Shown one piece after another: positions 22,788 to 33,539 of a DNA stretch of 64,000 nucleotides. How positions within the stretch are numbered: position 1 is the first letter of the stretch; each line of letters starts with the position of its first letter. Where the stretch lies: contig JARFIW010001254.1 of the NCBI GenBank assembly GCA_036346225.1, forward strand, positions 965,001 to 1,029,000. The letters run 5' to 3'. Origin of the DNA: Platerodrilus igneus (lineage: Eukaryota; Arthropoda; Insecta; Coleoptera; Lycidae). Position numbers and translations under genes: made by a program. The notes under the pieces were generated by a model. It ran no database searches. It saw only the letters and a program-made list of their open reading frames with translations, and was not told the DNA's origin.

Positions 22788-22962
22788 TTAGATCAACTTT
22801 GCCAGTTCAACATTTACTTCCCAGGCAGTTCTTGCACGGTAAAGCATGTGCTTTATTTTTTCTTCCGAAAGCGGTTTTGGTGCAAACCATAGACGAGAAT
22901 CTAGTTCACATCGTAGTGGTGTTAAATATAGTGCATTATCCATTCGCTTACTCCCTCTGGGA
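22788..22962 (-). CDS. Candidate last exon of an unrecognised small host gene
   Basis: On the minus strand a strong splice acceptor (a run of ten T then CAG, at 22963-22975) is followed by a protein-like open frame that ends at TAA (22788-22790). The frame needs one base from the previous exon. It contains an internal ATG after seven codons, giving a 51-residue peptide. The peptide includes LWFAPKPLSEEKIKHMLYRA, with balanced charge, two Trp and no low complexity, unlike chance frames nearby. It resembles no transposon protein and I do not recognise the family. A CpG-rich segment with a GTGAGT donor lies upstream at 27029, and the frame joins across the two with a stop eleven codons before the junction. 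That suggests a 5' noncoding exon plus a micropeptide, or an exon of a larger gene with other exons unseen. Confidence 0.5.
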
Positions 22963-22975
22963 CTGAAAAAAAAAT

Positions 22976-23405
22976 TAATTTGATACAGTTGCTACTAAAA
23001 TACATGTATAATTATAAAACAACAGAAAAATTAAATTATCTAATTACCAACAATAATGAATAATTCATTTAAACAGGTAACTAAAATTATTATTTAAAAC
23101 AAAGGCAAAATATAACATAAATAATTCGTGTACGAAGCAATCTTCTATATGGGTTTTTAATCCATAAATCGAATGCCACTGGGGAACTTATTTTTTCATA
23201 TTTTGATGTTTTTCGTATTGTATTGAAAATGGCTAATACTAGGAATCAGCTTTATTACAGCATTTTAACTCCAGGGCCTATTTTGTTAAAAGGAAGTATT
23301 AAGTTTGAAGTTCTCTTAAATATATTTGTCAAGTTTAAGTAAAGAAATTAGAATTTTGAAAACAAGATTTCTAGTTCAATTTTTCTCCAATGGGTATTTA
23401 AAGTT
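22976..23405. other. AT-rich sequence, probable intron
   Basis: No exon or repeat recognised. It separates the candidate exon from gypsy relic D. Confidence 0.4.
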
Positions 23406-23419
23406 CAGGGACGTCTCAA

Positions 23420-24230
23420 TTAGTTTATAGATGAGATAAATTTAGCGTTTCGAAGCCAACTTAAGATAGAATCAGTACGAAGTAAGGAATAGGCATCGGT
23501 CACAGTTACAAAGTTAAGCTTTCTTCCGTCAAAACAAACACGCCATTCATCATTCTTTCTACGAACCAATAACACGGGAGACATCCATGGCGAATTTGAA
23601 GGAGACAACACCGGATTCAAGCATTTCATCTATTTCGGAATGCAAATGTTTTTGTAATGCAGGCGATAAGGGATATTGACGTTGCTTAAAAAGAACAGCA
23701 TCACCCGTAGAAATAATATGAGTTGCGGTAGTGACACAACCAAGTTCGGAAATATTTAATTTACGAAATTTGTCAATTGTAGCGTTAAGGATTTCGTTCT
23801 GTGAATTGGTGACAGAAATTTTATTAGATATACCAGCCAACGCACACGAGTTTGTTTTGAGAGAAGCTTGTCAAGAGAAATCTTGGAAACAGAGATAAAT
23901 TAAAAAGTTGACAAAAGTCCACGCCAAGTAAAAATAGATAAGCTAGTGTAGGTATGATCAAAACGGAACATCTCGTTCGAGTGACTCTATGCGAATTTTT
24001 TATTTAAGAGAACCAGTTACATATATTTTTTTATCGTCACCTAAATTATAGAGGTTTTCTCTAGAATAACATGAAATTTAATGTTTTGTTTAGATAATTG
24101 CTGTAAGCCTTCGTTATTTATAAGAGAACATGACAAACCCGTGTCCAATAAAGCGATTACATTTAGAGATCCAATAGAGATAGGTAAATGAGGGCGAATA
24201 TCGAGAAGTTTTTTAACAAGTTGTAAGGCA
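23420..24230 (-). pseudogene. pol remnant of D: protease and reverse transcriptase N-terminus
   Basis: The protease reads NVIALLDTGLSCSLINNEG near 24130-24175, giving the DTG active site. After several frame changes the reverse transcriptase begins with ISTGDAVLFKQRQYPLSP, EIDEMLESGVV and, in another frame, SPWMSPVLLVRRKNDEWRV with CFDGRKLN and DAYSLL. The sequence ends at NAKFISSIN, just before the first catalytic aspartate. The catalytic YxDD, RNase H and integrase are absent. The open frame that enters this region from 24418 is an artefact of read-through from the SINE inserted upstream. Confidence 0.7.
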
Positions 24231-24502
24231 TTACAATGTACTACATTGGCCAGGAAGCGAGTTTTTTTTACCTGGAAAATTTTAAATTTTGCCGAATCCT
24301 TGCTGTTCCAAGCAAGGTAGGGATCTTTAACGTGCGTGACAACACTCACACATGAGACCTCCATTTTACCTCTCATTTGAACGAGGGTGTATTTTTGCGA
24401 AAAATGCTCGTCTAACATTTTTCAAGCGGACCGTGTCAGGATTCGAACCCGAGACCTTGGGCGTAGTAGTCACACACATACCACTATGCCACGGAGCCGC
24501 CC
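24231..24502 (-). mobile_element. tRNA-derived SINE
   Basis: On the minus strand a tRNA-like head (24432-24502) has Pol III box A TGGCATAGTGG and box B GGTTCGAATCC. The body contains GTTAAAGATCCCT and a duplicated GCAAGG motif. It is flanked by the target duplication AAGTTGTAAGGCA (24218-24230 and 24504-24516). Confidence 0.75.
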
Positions 24503-24516
24503 AAAGTTGTAAGGCA

Positions 24517-24723
24517 TTTTATAATTTGAATTAGGGCCGCTATACTTGCGGCCACGTCCCCAATGCTCCACCCGGAGGTACTACATTGGGTTTAAACGCG
24601 AAAAATATTCGTGCTCCTAATTTATTCTTACTTCATAGTTGATTCACCCTAAATAAAAACTAAATAAAAATCTAACAAACCTAGAAATCTAACAAACCTA
24701 ACAAACTCTAACAATCTAACAAA
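24517..24723 (+). mobile_element. Short retroposon with a TCTAACAAACC-type tail
   Basis: Plus-strand insertion that begins after the SINE target duplication and ends in repeated TCTAACAAACC units and AAAA. It is bounded by the same 12-base string AGTTGTAAGGCA at 24505-24516 and 24724-24735. It has a GC-rich part (GGCCGCTATACTTGCGGCC) and no ORF, and could be a SINE or the 3' end of a LINE. Confidence 0.6.
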
Positions 24724-24910
24724 AGTTGTAAGGCAGCAGAATTTTTATGGTAAAAGGAATTAACTGTTTTCAACCAATTAGACCATTCGGCAGGAGTCAA
24801 ATGACATATTTCAGATAAAGGAGGCAAGTTCTTCTGTGAGTTTAAGTTAGCAGTATTATTATTATTAGATACATTAGATAAAGGTTTAATATTGAAAGTA
24901 GATTTAAGCT

Positions 24911-26213
24911 TTAATTTTGTTTATGTCTGGGTGCATTGAATTGTTCTTGTTGAGGAAGATTTTGGTTCCTTGAAATATTCATGTCCCGAGTAGAAATATC
25001 TCTGACAAAGTTTTCCGATAAATTAGGGTTACATTTTATACATTTTGATTTATAGGTATTGTTTCGACCACAGCCATGGCAGAAAAGATTTTTTGGATAT
25101 GTGCAAACATTATAGGTATGTCCGCTTTTCTTACAATTCCAGCAGGTAACTGAATTTGTCGCTGGAGAAACAAGAAGATTAATAGTAGATACTTTACGAG
25201 AAGGTTCTGATTGACATGCTAAGTCAGGTTCTAATAAGCCAGATTGTTTTGTTGGTGGAGGGTGGTATTTATCTATACGTAACTTCACTTCTTGAAGCGA
25301 GCAGCATAAATCTTTAAACTGAGGTAAAGAGGAGATATGTTGTAAAGCTAAACGTTCAAAAAAATATAGATTTAGGTTTTTTATCTGATCTGCTATATAA
25401 AGCTTCAATTGAGGTAATAAAAGAGATTACGTTTTCATTAGGTCCCTGGATGCGATTTTTTATTTCATTCCACAGATCAGTTATATAGCCAGGGGGTAAA
25501 AAGTCGCGTTTTAAACAAGTAACTAGTTCTTCCCAGGTAGAAATTTGGTTTCGTATATTTCTATACCAAATCAAAGCAGAACCAGAAAATAAGTCGCCCG
25601 CTGAGAAGAATAAATCTTGCTCTGTACAGTTACAAGAAATTTTAAAATCATTTACTCTATCTAGAAATGACATTAAAGAAATTTGGGAATCAAAGTCTGA
25701 AAAAAATATGCTCCATTTATAGATTTCAGAGATAGGGTACTCGGTTGCGAAACGTTCATATTAGAAAAAACAGACGACAAATTTACATCTGAATCTAAGT
25801 TAAGTTTTTCGAGAACAATTCCTTCAAGTAAGAGAACGTCAGATAAGAAAGTTTGCTTAGTTTCATTAGCTTGTTCATCTTTAAGTAACGATAATAGATC
25901 TATACGTTGTTTTAAATGTATTATACGAGATCTAATCCGCTTTAATTCTACATCGGTAGCTCCGGGATTTATTTTATGCACTATATTGTTAATGTTGTCT
26001 AGGGATTGTTTAATCTCAAAGGTATTTTGTAATAAATCGGACGTTAATGTACGAGAAAGTAATTGTCCATTTGCTTCTTGAGCTAATATGGCTTTTAGTT
26101 GCAATCGCGTCATTTTGATTTGATGCAGGTTGAATATTGCGTGATTCGAGTTCAAAAATCGTTTCAATAAACTTAAGATGTGCCGGATTCACCATTGTAT
26201 TGTATTTTAGCAA
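24911..26213 (-). pseudogene. gag of D with two zinc knuckles, frameshifted
   Basis: In element order there are three overlapping frames. The N-terminal helical part (25673-26167) contains IRSRIIHLKQRIDLL. The capsid part (25356-25673) has FFSAGDLFSGSALIWYRNI and PPGYITDLWNEIKNRIQGPN, the core motif of this gypsy Gag group. The nucleocapsid part (24911-25408) has two knuckles, CWNCKKSGHTYNVC and CHGCGRNNTYKSKC. The frame changes may be decay. The start is probably near 26213 or 26167, with no LTR visible upstream. Confidence 0.75.
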
Positions 26214-26551
26214 GTAGATATAATAAGATAAGATTAAGAGAAATACACGATAATGGTTTTTTAAGCAAACAAATTTTTTCTAAAAAAGAACCATAAATTC
26301 TGGTTAATTATTCAAATTTTACAATAAAAAATACCAGTTACAGATATAGTAATTATAGTGAAATTGAAAACAAAAACAAATTTTAACTATCTTAAGAAGC
26401 ACGTCAAGACAAGTAGTTAACCAAACTTAATGTGGGTTTTTTTAAAAATTATTTAAGATAAGGGATAATAAATGAAGGAATTAAATTAATAAAATATCTA
26501 TAAATAACAATAGTTACTGGATAAATTATTTAAATTCAAAGGTACATAATT

Positions 26552-26554
<3 letters not shown>

Positions 26555-26595
<41 letters not shown>
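26555..26595. repeat. (TA)n microsatellite
   Basis: AT dinucleotide tract of about 40 bases with no transposon edge next to it. Confidence 0.9.
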
Positions 26596-26596
<1 letters not shown>

Positions 26597-26918
26597 TGTT
26601 TTTGTAAAGGAAAAATCCAAATTAACTAGGTTTAAAATAACAAATAAAAAGTAAACAAACACTATTCAGAATGACAGTCTCAAAATGTCACCACGACATA
26701 AAATAAAAAGTAACTAGATTTAGTGTTTCCAAATTACTTTTTTTTTAAAGTCACTAAAATAAAACATTTAATTATCGATTTTGAGTGAACAAACTACTTT
26801 TCCTAAAAAAATATACACATTTTCCAAGCTAATATCTTACAAGTTAAAATAAGTTTAAAACGGATTTAATTTCAACAACCACGTGTAATGGGCGCCATTG
26901 TTATAAACGACGTAATTC

Positions 26919-26937
26919 TATATATATATATATATAT
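26919..26937. repeat. Short (TA)n microsatellite
   Basis: AT dinucleotide tract of about 19 bases. Confidence 0.85.
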
Positions 26938-27028
26938 CACCACGTTTTAAGTATGATGCAATAGCCAAATTTTCATGCACATTTAAAGTCAATTTACATT
27001 CACAATATAAGTAAAACAGATTACTCAC

Positions 27029-27260
27029 GAGGATGGTATTTCGTAGTTAAATCTCAGAGTCCATCATGTTTTGTGGGTTAGGTTACACCATTCCTGAGAT
27101 TCAAATTGCCAATCCGTTCTTCCTGTCTCCTGTGCTCGTAGAGGACTCGGCTTCAGGTCTCGTGGCTTAATGCCCGTTTTCGACACTACCCGCTCCTGCG
27201 CATTCTTTTGCGCAAACGCCACTCTCCGGAATGACGGAAGTTGACAAATTTTAATTTAAA
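27029..27260 (-). other. Candidate 5' noncoding exon and promoter of the host gene
   Basis: This segment is strikingly richer in G/C and CpG than its surroundings. On the minus strand it ends at CTC/GTGAGTAA, a strong splice donor (27021-27028), and a TATA-like TTTATAAG sits about 20 bases before it. It holds only short uORFs, one starting ATGATGG. If spliced to the acceptor at 22963 the downstream frame opens at the internal ATG of the last exon. The proposed 4.07-kb intron holds the D relic and its nested retroposons. Confidence 0.35.
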
Positions 27261-27779
27261 AAAATACGCGGGAATTTTCTTATAAATTATAACTAAATCT
27301 AAGACATGTACATTGCCAATTTTGGCATGTAACAAATTACTTAATTATATAAATTTTTTGTAAAGATATTTATGAAGGAAAATTTGTGCTTAGAGTTCGA
27401 AACACTCTGACATTTTTAATAGATTATCTGTCAACAATTTTTTTGGCCAAATACATCTTATAAGCGTGGGAATAAAAGCCAGGTCATCTATCCATAAGAA
27501 AAGGGATTTTAGTACAGTAAATTTAAACCTCCATTAGGTGAGGAACATTTTTGATAATTAAGTACTTGTTAGGAATAAGATTATGTTTGAAAGAAACTAT
27601 GCTGTAAATGTTCTATATTCATTTGTATGAGCAAAAATATTTTAGACTGTATAGATGCTTTGTGATATTGCTGTTTGATTTCATTTTGTAGACTCCATCA
27701 ATTCCATTGAGATAGCCAGGCAAAGTAAAGTCAGAAAGGTAGGTAAGTCAACAAATTTTATAATTTGCTGTATCTGTAT
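27261..27779. other. AT-rich sequence, possibly decayed LTR of relic E
   Basis: The string CCATTAGGTGAGGAAC near 27530 resembles ACATTAGGTGAGCAGC near the end of the A2 LTR. This suggests an old LTR of the A type before the PBS-like repeats. No second LTR was found. Confidence 0.35.
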
Positions 27780-27897
27780 CATAGCATTCTTTAACGGCGC
27801 ATCTCAACGCGGCTGTTATCACAGCACTCTTTTAGTGATACTCAAACACGGGGCCATTGTCACAGCCTCTTTTAGTGGCAACCCAACCTGTGGCTTG
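27780..27897 (+). repeat. Three tandem LTR-end plus primer-site-like units (relic E)
   Basis: Units at 27780-27816, 27819-27855 and 27860-27897 align with each other as CACAGC..CTCTTTTAGTGGCA followed by a CAAC..G segment. The last unit holds TGGCAACCCAACCTGTGGC, a plausible tRNA primer site at 27876-27894. The units diverge by eye at roughly a third of positions. Confidence 0.5.
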
Positions 27898-27977
27898 ATT
27901 AATTCGCCTGTAAATTAGTTTCTTGTCTTGTAGAATTTTTTTGGAGTTTTCTTTTTGTAATATCTGATTAGTTTCCA

Positions 27978-28720
27978 GTATGACTGACAGAATGAAAGAA
28001 GTTCATAAAAGTTTAAGAGCCGAGGGAGTAGAAATTTGTTCTCAGGAAAGTGTTTATATGGGAAAAAGGAAAAAAGAGAATCCACAACCAAGAGTGTAGA
28101 AATAAAAATGATGGCTCTTTTAAGTCTAAATTAGAGTATGCAAGAACAGAAAAAAACATGAAAACAATGAGTGAAAAGAATGAGAGAGGCATGAAAGAAA
28201 TAGGTAACAAACAATTTAGAAGACAGAGTTCAAAATATTCATGTTGGGGAACGAATGAGATGGAGTCGAACCAGTGTTCCGTTGGAACAACATTCGAAAT
28301 TTTATGGGGATAATAAACTTAATCCTAAAATATTTTTAAATAACGTAAAAACTTTAATGCAAATAAGCTGGGTTGAGCAAACGAAGTTAAATATTGTAAA
28401 GTCCCTGTTGAAGGGTTAGTGCCGAACTGTGGTTTGGACTGATTGAAAGGGAGTTGAATTCGTTTAAAGACTTCGAGATTAAATTTTTAAAGCATTTCTG
28501 GGGATAGAACCAGCAATTCAAAGTTAGAGATAATTTATTGATGGGCAAATATAGTAGCGATTCAGACATGATTAGGGAGTTATATGCAATCAACAAATTT
28601 AGCATTGCCAAACAACTTGATCCTTCTTTAGAAAACAAGCAAATTATAAAGTATTAGCAGATCACTATTTTGAAAATAATATAAGTAAGCTAGATAGGGA
28701 GATTCAGGACATAATTTTAT
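27978..28720 (+). pseudogene. gag relic E, related to family A
   Basis: The reading begins MTDRMKEVHKSLRAEGVEI at 27980 and is soon out of frame. The capsid start at about 28285-28410 reads FYGDNKLNPKIFLNNVKTL and TKLNIVKSLLKG, parallel to FYGDNRVNPQIFINSVRNL in A1. A TAG then stops the frame and scattered capsid-like pieces follow to about 28720. This is an older relative of family A that lost its LTRs and pol. Confidence 0.6.
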
Positions 28721-29149
28721 CAACATAAGTAGTATGGTTGAGTAGTTGCTGGAACAACTTCATGAGAATTTTATACCTCGTTTTTCCAAGACTGTGATAG
28801 TTTAGAGAGAAATATGATAAAATACAATGACATGAATGATAGAGAAGAGAATTTTGTTTGAGATGAAACTTGATGAGACCGTGTGTAAATATGAAAAAGT
28901 TAGAAATAAAAGAGAGAAATGTTAGATTGTAGATGATATTAGGATTGAGTTAAGGCAAGTTTAGTTAATTATAAGATAGAAATAGATGGACTCTTAAAAG
29001 GAGAAAACCCGTAGGATGAGAAAGATTATGCGTGTGTATTATAAAACTTATAGAATTAGTTGTAGATAGCAAGTAGTTAGAAATAAAACTAGTAAAATTA
29101 CTCATATACGCGGAAAAATAAAGCAGATTTTAAATTTCATATTTTAATT
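28721..29149 (+). other. Decayed sequence between relic E and LINE
   Basis: No recognisable domain. It may be the decayed rest of relic E, up to the 5' truncation point of the LINE. Confidence 0.35.
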
Positions 29150-31520
29150 TAATTTAATCATCACAAACACATTATTTCAACATCATGCTAGAAGACGATA
29201 TACGTGGAAGATGCCAGGAGATATAGGAAAATATCAAATAGATTACATTCTTGTTAGACAACGGTTCAGGAATCAAGTAAAAGACTGTAGAAGCTACCCA
29301 GAAGCAGATATAGATACTGACCACAACATCGTAATTATGAAGGCCGCACTTAAATTTAAAAATCTGAAAAAAAGGAACAGAAAAAGGCACTTGGAATTAC
29401 AGAAACTAAAAGATAAAGATATTCAAGTAAGATTCGAAAAAAAAGTCAAATGAATTGCTGAATAATATCGGGAAAATATCTGAAACTAAGGAAGTAGAAA
29501 CAGAATGGAATAACATTAAATCCAGCCTAGACATGGCGGCCAGAGATATTCTGGAGTATACACAAAAAGAAAATAAGAAACCATGGATAACAAAAGATAT
29601 CGTGAATATAATAGAAGAAAGACAAAAGTACAAAAATAAATCAGACGAAACAGGAAAACAGAGATACAAAGCCATAAAATGGGAAATTATTCGAAAATGC
29701 AGGAAAGCTAAAGAACAATGGATTGATGAAAAGTGCAAAGAGGTACAAACTAAGATGGAAATAGGAAAGACAGACGAAGCATACAAATTAATTAGAATAA
29801 ATTTTAGGGATATAAAACCGTATAGCAAAAATATAAGGGACGCACAAGGAAACGTCATTATAGAAAACGTAGACAAAGTGAGTAGATGGCAAGAATATAT
29901 AGGGAATTTATATGCAGGAGAGGAACTAACTGCATTAGAACAGGAATCAGACATTGAAAATGATGACTTGGGATATCCTATACTTCGAGACGAGTTTGAA
30001 TTAGCATTAAAGAGTCTGAAAAATGGTAAGGCGCCGGGTACAGATAAGGTGCAAGCAGAAACTCTAAAAGCCGCTGAACAAGCAGTAACAGAACGTGTCT
30101 TCCAACTTGTAAGCTATATGTATGAGACAGACGAGATACCCAAAGATTTCAAACGTCGCATCATAGTAACTATATCAAAAAAGAAAGGCGCGGATAGATG
30201 TGAAAATTTTCGAACAATAAGTTTGATAGCACACATGTCAAAAATATTAACTAGAATTGTGCAAAGACGAATGGAAAAACGAACTGAAGAAATACTAGGA
30301 GGAGACCAATTTGGGTTTAGGCGAAACAGAAGAACACGGGAGGCTATTTTAGCTCTGAGAGTGATAATGGAGAAAACAATAGAAAAAGGGGAAAGCATGT
30401 ATATAGGGTTTGTAGATCTGGAAAAAGCATTCGACAATGTAAATTGGAAAAATGTTTGAAATACTCAAAAGATTGGAATGAGTTATAGGGATAGACGAAT
30501 AGTACATAGCTTATACAAAGAGCAAACAGCAGTAATAGAATTAGAGCAGGAACGTAGAGAAGTAAACATTAGAAAAGGGGTGAGACAGGGATGTGCCCTA
30601 TCCCCACTGATTTTTAACTTGTACATAGAAGAGGCAATGAATACTGTCAAATGCAGGAAGACATTTGGAATTACTATGCAGGGACAAAAAATTGATATGC
30701 TTAGATTTGCAGATGATATAGCGGTATTAGCGTCTAACAAGGAAGAGTTAGAAGCTGCTCTTAATGAAATGGAAACGATTCTAACAGAGAGATACGGTAT
30801 GAAAATTAACAAAACTAAAACTAAAGTTCTAGTTTGCAAAGGTGGGGAAAATAAATCAAAAACAAGAATACAAGTGTGTAACACGAACTTACAAGAGGTT
30901 AAGGATTTCTGCTACCTAGGAAGCCAAATAACGCGAGATGGGAAAAGCACAAAAGATATAAAACAAAGATTAGCACAAGGTCGTGCTACATTTAACAAGA
31001 AAAAGCAACTACTGTGCTCAAAGACCGCAAACATAGAAACAAGGAAAAGATTGCTTAAAACATGTGTGGAGCACAGCACTGTACGGCTGTGAAGCCTGGA
31101 CAGTAGGATAAGCGGACAAGAAAAAGGTAGAAGCCTTTGAAATGTGGTGCTACAGACGTATGATGAAGATATCATGGACAGACAAAGTTAAGAACGAAGA
31201 GGTACTAAAAATGGTAGGGGAAGAAAGAAATATGTGGAAAACGGTAAAAAATAGGAGAGATAGGATGATAGGCCACATACTACGGCATGAGGGAATAGTG
31301 CGGAATATATTAGAAGCAGAAATAGGAAAAAAGAGAAGAAGAGACAGACCTAGATTAGACTACTGCACACAGATAGTAAAAGATGTAGGCTGTAGAGGTT
31401 TCAGGGAGATGTGTAGGCTAGCCCAGAATAGAAATCAATGGAAGTACGCATCCAACCAATCCCAAGATGGATAAACTAATATGACGAAAAGATAACTGTG
31501 CTTAAACATGATGATTATTA
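29150..31520 (+). mobile_element. APE-type LINE, 5' truncated
   Basis: Non-LTR retrotransposon beginning in the last part of its AP-like endonuclease and running through reverse transcriptase to a 3' end with GATGATTAT-type repeats. The clade is not assigned. The protein type is the insect endonuclease-reverse transcriptase with a C-terminal MWCYRRMMKISWTDKV segment. Confidence 0.85.
29170..31474 (+). pseudogene. LINE ORF2: endonuclease end and reverse transcriptase
   Basis: The 5' piece (29211-29453) is the end of the endonuclease: YQIDYILVRQRFRNQVKDC and ADIDTDHNIVIMK. A frameshift and then 29455-30459 hold the linker and reverse transcriptase fingers (GKAPGTDKVQAETLK, ISLIAHMSKILTRIVQRRME, DQFGFRRNRRTREAI, FVDLEKAFDNVNW, with the first catalytic Asp). 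A local two-step deletion creates a stop after 30450, and the frame resumes at 30478 with KGVRQGCALSPLIFNLYIE and the catalytic MLRFADDIAVLAS. A further shift near 31092 leads to the C-terminal segment 31142-31474 (GHILRHEGIVRNILEAEIGK). The copy is inactive. Confidence 0.85.
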
Positions 31521-32545
31521 TAAGTAACTACAAGAATTGGTTGGGCAATATTCTCAAATAATGTTAAGTGTGTGAATGGATTTACTAGAAAACCATTATT
31601 TCGGCAAATGTCTAAGTGTGGGGGGATCTTGGTAGCCACAGGTTGCTTAACCTCCTTCACTGAATCTCGGTAAAATAGGGTATAAAATTAGAAAACAATA
31701 GAAAGGGAACGAGCTGAATACACATGCTGTGTGAGAATTTCAGGGAACTATGTAGACTAGCTCAGAATATAAATAAGTGCAGGTACATGTCCAACCAGTT
31801 TTGAGACAGAAAACCTAATGACGAAAAAATAAGCGCAGATAAATCTGATGATTAGTATAAACAACTAGTTGTTGGTTGCGAAATACCTGCAACTAATGTT
31901 GACTGTGCGAAAAGATAAATTGGAAAATATATTAAATCGCCAAATGGTTAAGTGTTGGGGGAACTTGGCAGCCACAGGCTGCTTACCTCCCTTCACAACC
32001 ATTGAAGGTCGGAGAAATAGGGTATATAACTGTAAAACAATGGAAAGTGATCGAACTGCATCTAACAAGAAAGAACAGCACCTATGAGGAAAAACAACAA
32101 ACATAGAATAAGAAGAAAATTGTTGAAAGCATATGTGTGGAGCACAGCACAGTATGCCTATGAAATACGGGCAGTCTGAAACGCAGACAGAAAAACTGTA
32201 GCAGCCTTTTGAAATGCTGTGCTTCAGATGTATGAGGACGATAGCATGGATAGACAAAGATAATAACAAATAAGTTACAGAAATAGTAGTGGAACAAGTA
32301 TATCTGGGGAAAAAGAGAAATAGTAGGGCGGAATACGTTCTAAGGCATTTTTGGGGAACAGTATGTGATATATTACAAGCACAGATAGGAAAAAAGAGGT
32401 AGATGTAGACCTAGATCAGACAGTTATAGATACAAACTGTGCATATTTCAGGGAAATCTGTAGGTTAGTTCAGAATAGGGAACAATGATGGTACGCGTCT
32501 AACCAGTTCTAGGACTGAAGACCTAATGATGATGATGATTTTAAT
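31521..32545 (+). repeat. Diverged tandem copies of the LINE 3' end
   Basis: Two further copies of LINE 3' sequence follow in the same direction. About 31521-31860 and 31861-32545 share a leader (CAAATG...TTAAGTG, GTAGCCACAGG...TGCTTA) and end in a CAGGGAA..TGTAG..TAG.TCAGAAT block. The last contains the C-terminal protein segment again (GAGCACAGCAC, AGGAAAAAAGAGG) in broken frames. This looks like segmental duplication of a LINE tail followed by divergence. Confidence 0.65.
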
Positions 32546-33539
32546 TTGGGGGGAAAATGACGTGATAAAGGAGGTCACAAGGGGTCATTGAAACCCAAAT
32601 TCAACAAATTTAGCCCACTAAAATATTAAAAAATCCGAAAAAAATAGAAATTTCCGAAAATTCATGGTTAAACACTGTATAATACAAGCGTACCTTTATC
32701 CATCGCTGTACAAGCGAAAAATTCAATTCCGCGTGTATAAATAATCACCCTGTATGATATAAGCGTTTTGCAAATACATAGCAAATAATGTAAGTCGTAT
32801 ACGTTTAAAATAATTATTTTAAAGGTACCTTAAAATACATTAAAATCAAATGCAAATCGATAATTTTAAGATAAATACAAAGCCATTCGTTTCTTCTAAA
32901 ACATACTTTTCATGCATAAAAATAAATAATTTCATGTATTTAAAACCCCAATTTTAATCTTAATTAAGTGTAATAATAACACGTATTATTGTGAAAGCAA
33001 ATATTTTATATAGAAATGCACCTAGTTTGCATTATAAAGCTTTACATTAATCATATAAATTGCCTTTTGTATTACATAAATTCATTTTAAATACAGAATT
33101 CTCTGGAATAGACGAGAAAAATGGGCAGTGCACGTCACTAATAAGTGGATCGCGTTAATGAGGTAATAAAACAAAGAAATCCCAGAAACTTGCATCAGAG
33201 TACTGTGATCAAAACAAACTTCAGGATATATACCATATTCTTTAAAATAACAATACGTATTCCGTTAAATTTTTACTAACTTAATAACTTGATATTGATA
33301 TTAGGGCTGCCATATTATGCAGCAATAATTAAAAATTAATTTTACTAATGCATAAATATAGGATTATAGTGGTTCTCGCACTCCATGCCTTTGAGTTTCT
33401 AAAGATGCAACACAATATTGTGAAGACTTGTAACATCGTTAATATCTAAGCTAAAAGAGAAGTGGACATGAAGGTTATACCTAAATCACATAATTGTATC
33501 AAATTATGATCATTCATTCTTAAAAAGAATCATTTTCTT
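32546..33539. other. AT-rich sequence, no gene seen
   Basis: A CACCCTGTAT motif at 32746-32755 may mark a DNA-transposon end. Nothing else is recognisable. Confidence 0.45.

Larger units (their letters stand above)
23410..26213 (-). mobile_element. Gypsy relic D, 5' part only
   Basis: A minus-strand Ty3/gypsy remnant: Gag with two zinc knuckles, an aspartic protease, and reverse transcriptase up to the first aspartate region, where it stops. No LTR was found at either end. Its Gag N-terminus (RIRSRIIHLKQRI) and reverse transcriptase opening (TGDA ... SPW.SPVL) resemble element C (RILSRIIHLNGRV), so D is a truncated older relative of C. It is interrupted at 24231-24723 by two short retroposons. 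Confidence 0.75.
26216..27028. other. AT-rich sequence, probable intron
   Basis: No coding feature recognised apart from the two TA tracts. It lies between the D relic and the candidate first exon. Confidence 0.4.

Noticed and set aside
29406..29954. Minus-strand frame of 182 codons opposite the LINE, and another at 30483-30884
   Set aside because: Antisense shadows of the reverse transcriptase ORF, hydrophobic by codon reversal and with no domain.
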